Shown piece by piece: positions 3,207 to 5,206 of a stretch of 5,206 nt of DNA. Under the pieces are notes generated by a model that had not been told where the DNA came from, made no database searches, and saw only the letters and a list, made by a program, of their open reading frames with translations. A program made the translations under genes and the position numbers. Positions within the stretch are counted from its first letter, which is position 1, and every line of letters begins with the position of its first letter. The DNA comes from Acidimicrobiales bacterium (lineage in GTDB: Bacteria > Actinomycetota > Acidimicrobiia > Acidimicrobiales > Poriferisodalaceae): the NCBI GenBank assembly GCA_020439485.1, contig JAGQSP010000209.1, forward strand, positions 6,614 to 11,819, given 5' to 3'.

Positions 3207-5206
3207 CCCCGTCCGACAGTGTGTCGGTGGCCGGGTTGTAGACCAGGGTGGCGGTGAACGGATCGAGTTCGATGTCGCCTGCGGGCGCAGCACACGCGAA
3301 GCGACCCGCGACGACCAGCGAGTTGCCCGGGCCCGACGCCGACACCACCAACCGCGCCGGATAGTCGTCGCCGTATGGCCGACACGACGTGGCCCGATCG
3401 TCTTCCCAAAGCACCCGGTAGGACCACCTCTCGCCCACCGGTTCGTCGACCCAGCCGGTCGCCGAGATCTGGATGGTCTGGGTGCTGCCATCGCCGGGGT
3501 CAGAGCCGGTCCAATCGCCGACGAATCGGCCGGGGGCGGGCACGGGCTCTTGGGGGCTGATGCCCACTATCGGGCTCGCCGGACTGTCGGCCCCGAGGCT
3601 GCCGAAGAACGGTCGACTCGAGAAGTTGAACACCCCACCGTCGCCGGCCACCATCACGTAACCATCGGCGAAAGCCACCATCCCGTTCACGGGCGCCACC
3701 AAGCTCTCGCCTTCTGCCAGCACGCCGGGTATCGAGTTGTTGAACCAGGCGTCGCCGAACGCGAACACTCCCCCATCGGACGCAACCAGCCAATAGCCGT
3801 GGCCGGTGGGCGTTGGAACGATGCCAACGACCGGGCCGTCGAGCGCAACCCCTGGTAGCACCTGGGGAATCGACCCCTGGAAGGTCGCATCGCCCAACGC
3901 GAAGATGCCGCCGTCGGAGCCGACCATGTAGTAGCCACGACCCGTGGGGGTGGCGACCGAGCTGATGATCGGACCATCCAGATCCAGATCGGAGACATCG
4001 CCGAAGGAGCCGGCCGAGCCGAACGCCAGCGCCCGTCCGGCGTCGGTGAACACCCAGTAGCCGTCGCCGGTGGGTGTGGACGACATCGTTGCCGGCACCT
4101 CCCCCGGCCGCAGCTGCGCCAGGTCGACGTTGCCGTGGTGCCGCGCGTTACCAAACGCCCACACCCGGCCCAGGCTGTCGAGAATCCAGTAGCCGTCGCC
4201 GGTCGGCAGGCGCTCGATGTCGATCGAGGCCAGCACGGGCGGGGCCATCTGGTCCAACAAGTCGCCGTACAGCTCGGCATCGCCGAACGGGTAGACCTGC
4301 CCATCGCTGCCCAGAACCCAGTATCCAGCGCCCACCCTGGGGACGACCACACTCGATTCGGGCGACCGCTCGCCGACCCCGGCAGAGTTCACCCCCACGA
4401 CAGTGAACGTGTAGCTGCTGGCGTTGTTCAACCCTTCGACCACGGCCTCGTTCGTGGCAACCTGCAGCGAGACGATCGGGTCGCCGGACCCGACCGGGCC
4501 CACCCAGGCCTCGACCCGGTAGGTCGACACCGTGTTGACCGGAGGCGCCCACCACAGCTGTGCGGTGCCGTCACCGGCAAGAGCCTGTGGACGCCCGGGC
4601 CTTTCCGGCACCCTCACCGAGGCGACCGGTGTGGCCCTATCGGACATGGCAGACGCTTCCGAGTGTCCCACGGCGTTCACGGCCGTCACCGAGAAGCGGT
4701 ACGCGGTGCCGTTGGTGAGCCCACCGAAGAGCACCTCGGTGGCGGGCGCCTGAACGATCTGCTCTGCGCCGCCCGGGCTGGCGCGAACGACGTAGTGCTC
4801 GATCGCGCTGCCCCCGTCGCCGGGAGCGGTCCACGACACCTGCACCCAACCATCGCCCGCCGAGGCGAGCGGAGCCGACGGACGCGCGGGCGGCCCGGCG
4901 GGCACCACCACGGCCGATGCCGCCGATGGTGCAGAGGCACCAACGTCGTTCAGAGCCTCGACGGTGAATGTGTAGGCGGTGCCGTTCTGCAAGCCCTCGA
5001 AGGTCACCAGCGTCGTGCCTGCGCCCACGTCGAGCGAGCCGCCCGAAGGGCTGGCGGTGATGCGATAGCCCGTGAGCTCGGCGCCACCGTCGTCGGCCGG
5101 TGGGTTCCACCACACGACTGCGCTGGCGTCGCCGGCGCTGACCGACGGAGCCGCAGGAGCCGCCGGTACCGCTGCCGGCACGAAGCTCGCCATCACGCGG
5201 GTGCCG
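3184..5206 (-). CDS. Secreted modular protein: FN3 domains, six-repeat putative beta-propeller, C-terminal beta domain (5' partial)
   Basis: Probable extracellular or cell-surface protein with no catalytic motif in the visible part. Numbering from the GTG at 5196, it has three fibronectin type III domains (about 13-100, 101-192, 196-287). Each has a Trp in strand B (W29/30, W122, W215/216) and [NG]xxxYxFxVxxxNxxG near its end. Six tandem 42-46-residue repeats follow (291-552) with consensus PTGxGYWxxxSDGGVxAFGDAxFxGS. The last domain (555-670) is Trp/Gly-rich and beta-predicted, with two cysteines (C605, C635) and a closing VYNPATDTLSDG. The N-terminal end has no signal peptide, and the frame stays open to the window edge (…GTRV before the first Met). 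The visible start is therefore probably internal to a preceding FN3 domain, and the secretion signal lies outside. FN3 arrays in bacteria usually act as spacers or carbohydrate/surface-binding modules. The ligand is unknown. The gene overlaps corA tail to tail by 23 bases. Confidence 0.85.
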   Translation of the reverse strand, partial: GTRVMASFVPAAVPAAPAAPSVSAGDASAVVWWNPPADDGGAELTGYRITASPSGGSLDVGAGTTLVTFEGLQNGTAYTFTVEALNDVGASAPSAASAVVVPAGPPARPSAPLASAGDGWVQVSWTAPGDGGSAIEHYVVRASPGGAEQIVQAPATEVLFGGLTNGTAYRFSVTAVNAVGHSEASAMSDRATPVASVRVPERPGRPQALAGDGTAQLWWAPPVNTVSTYRVEAWVGPVGSGDPIVSLQVATNEAVVEGLNNASSYTFTVVGVNSAGVGERSPESSVVVPRVGAGYWVLGSDGQVYPFGDAELYGDLLDQMAPPVLASIDIERLPTGDGYWILDSLGRVWAFGNARHHGNVDLAQLRPGEVPATMSSTPTGDGYWVFTDAGRALAFGSAGSFGDVSDLDLDGPIISSVATPTGRGYYMVGSDGGIFALGDATFQGSIPQVLPGVALDGPVVGIVPTPTGHGYWLVASDGGVFAFGDAWFNNSIPGVLAEGESLVAPVNGMVAFADGYVMVAGDGGVFNFSSRPFFGSLGADSPASPIVGISPQEPVPAPGRFVGDWTGSDPGDGSTQTIQISATGWVDEPVGERWSYRVLWEDDRATSCRPYGDDYPARLVVSASGPGNSLVVAGRFACAAPAGDIELDPFTATLVYNPATDTLSDGVSEFRRP
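3213..3227 (+). terminator. Short hairpin just after the corA stop
   Basis: CCGACA-GTG-TGTCGG is a perfect 6-bp stem with a three-base loop, starting seven bases after the corA stop codon. No T-run follows, so it is not a classical intrinsic terminator. It lies within the coding sequence of the opposite gene. Position supports a role in ending or protecting the corA transcript, but chance is possible in GC-rich DNA. Confidence 0.3.
3541..4326 (-). repeat. Six tandem GYW/FGDA repeats, possible six-bladed beta-propeller
   Basis: Repeats begin at GY residues 291, 335, 379, 421, 467 and 512 (DNA positions 4326, 4194, 4062, 3936, 3798 and 3663 on the - strand), with spacing of 44, 44, 42, 46 and 45 residues. 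Each unit runs GY[WYV]-[VILM]-xx(S/A)-(D/L)GG-[VI]-x-[AFP]-[FL]-[GS]-[DNS]-A-x-[FLH]-x-G, followed by a Pro/Asp/Leu-rich linker into PTGxGY. Similar repeats are common, as I recall, in secreted proteins of Acidimicrobiia. The fold is an inference from the repeat length and the alternating beta pattern. Confidence 0.75.
4054..4203 (-). repeat. Pair of identical 18-bp direct repeats 132 bp apart
   Basis: CCAGTAGCCGTCGCCGGT (written on the + strand) occurs at 4054-4071 and again at 4186-4203, exactly 44 codons apart. Both copies encode the PTGDGYW junction, at the starts of blades 2 and 3. Nucleotide identity here points to relatively recent unit duplication, gene conversion or shared codon preference. 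Confidence 0.65.
4336..5160 (-). repeat. Three tandem fibronectin type III domains
   Basis: Protein-level repeat of about 90 residues. The units are at roughly 5160-4897, 4896-4621 and 4611-4336. Shared landmarks are Pro-rich starts (PAAPSVSAGD, ARPSAPLASAGD, RPGRPQALAGD), a WW or SW strand, a central Y-[RV]-[IV] strand, GLxNxxxYxFxV and a closing NxxG. A further FN3 domain probably lies just outside the window, since the residues before the first Met (GTRVMASFV) look like the end of one. Confidence 0.8.

Noticed and set aside
3064..3858. + strand open frame of 264 codons opposite the FN3/propeller gene
   Set aside because: Low-complexity product with no domain. The - strand frame has clear repeats and conserved motifs.
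5193..5196. GTG/ATG at the right edge as the true start of the FN3/propeller gene
   Set aside because: The first residues lack a signal peptide. The frame is open to the window edge, and the sequence there looks like the end of another FN3 domain, so the gene probably continues.

Overview
The window is high-GC bacterial DNA. It is almost fully coding and uses GTG as well as ATG starts. It holds four protein genes: three co-directional genes on the + strand (1-3206) and one long gene on the - strand (3184-5206), which converge tail to tail. Both outer genes run off the window. No tRNA, rRNA, CRISPR array, insertion sequence or origin is visible, and there is no non-coding stretch longer than 3 bases. 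The base composition, the compact GTGA gene overlap and above all the secreted protein with FN3 domains and 'PTGxGYW..xSDGGvfaFGDA' repeats suggest an actinobacterium, plausibly of the Acidimicrobiia/Ilumatobacter type. That placement is from recalled resemblance, not from a search.

Left half, + strand (1-3206): a tightly packed operon. First is the 3' part of a zinc-dependent succinylglutamate desuccinylase/aspartoacylase-family hydrolase (M14-like fold). Three bases later comes a RimK-type ATP-grasp alpha-L-glutamate ligase. It closely resembles the S6-modifying enzyme but carries about 110 extra residues: an RCK_C (TrkA-C) ligand-binding domain, an arginine-rich linker and an acidic pentapeptide-repeat tail. 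The third gene, a CorA-type divalent cation channel, starts at a GTG overlapping the rimK stop. Its ribosome binding site is formed by the Glu codons of the RimK tail. The spacing implies one transcript with coupled translation.

A testable reading of this operon is a glutamylation module. RimK adds glutamate to a protein or small-molecule acceptor, the hydrolase may remove or recycle acylated glutamate, the RCK_C domain may tie ligase activity to a nucleotide or ion signal (RCK_C domains of K+ transporters bind c-di-AMP), and CorA controls Mg2+, the ATP-grasp cofactor. The individual families are clear from sequence; the functional coupling is inference.

Right half, - strand (5206-3184): the C-terminal 670+ residues of a probable extracellular modular protein. 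In order it has three fibronectin type III domains, six tandem 42-46-residue GYW/FGDA repeats that could form a six-bladed beta-propeller, and a terminal ~115-residue beta-rich domain with two cysteines. Its last 23 bases overlap the end of corA. Each of the two convergent genes is followed by a short perfect hairpin lying inside the other gene's coding sequence.
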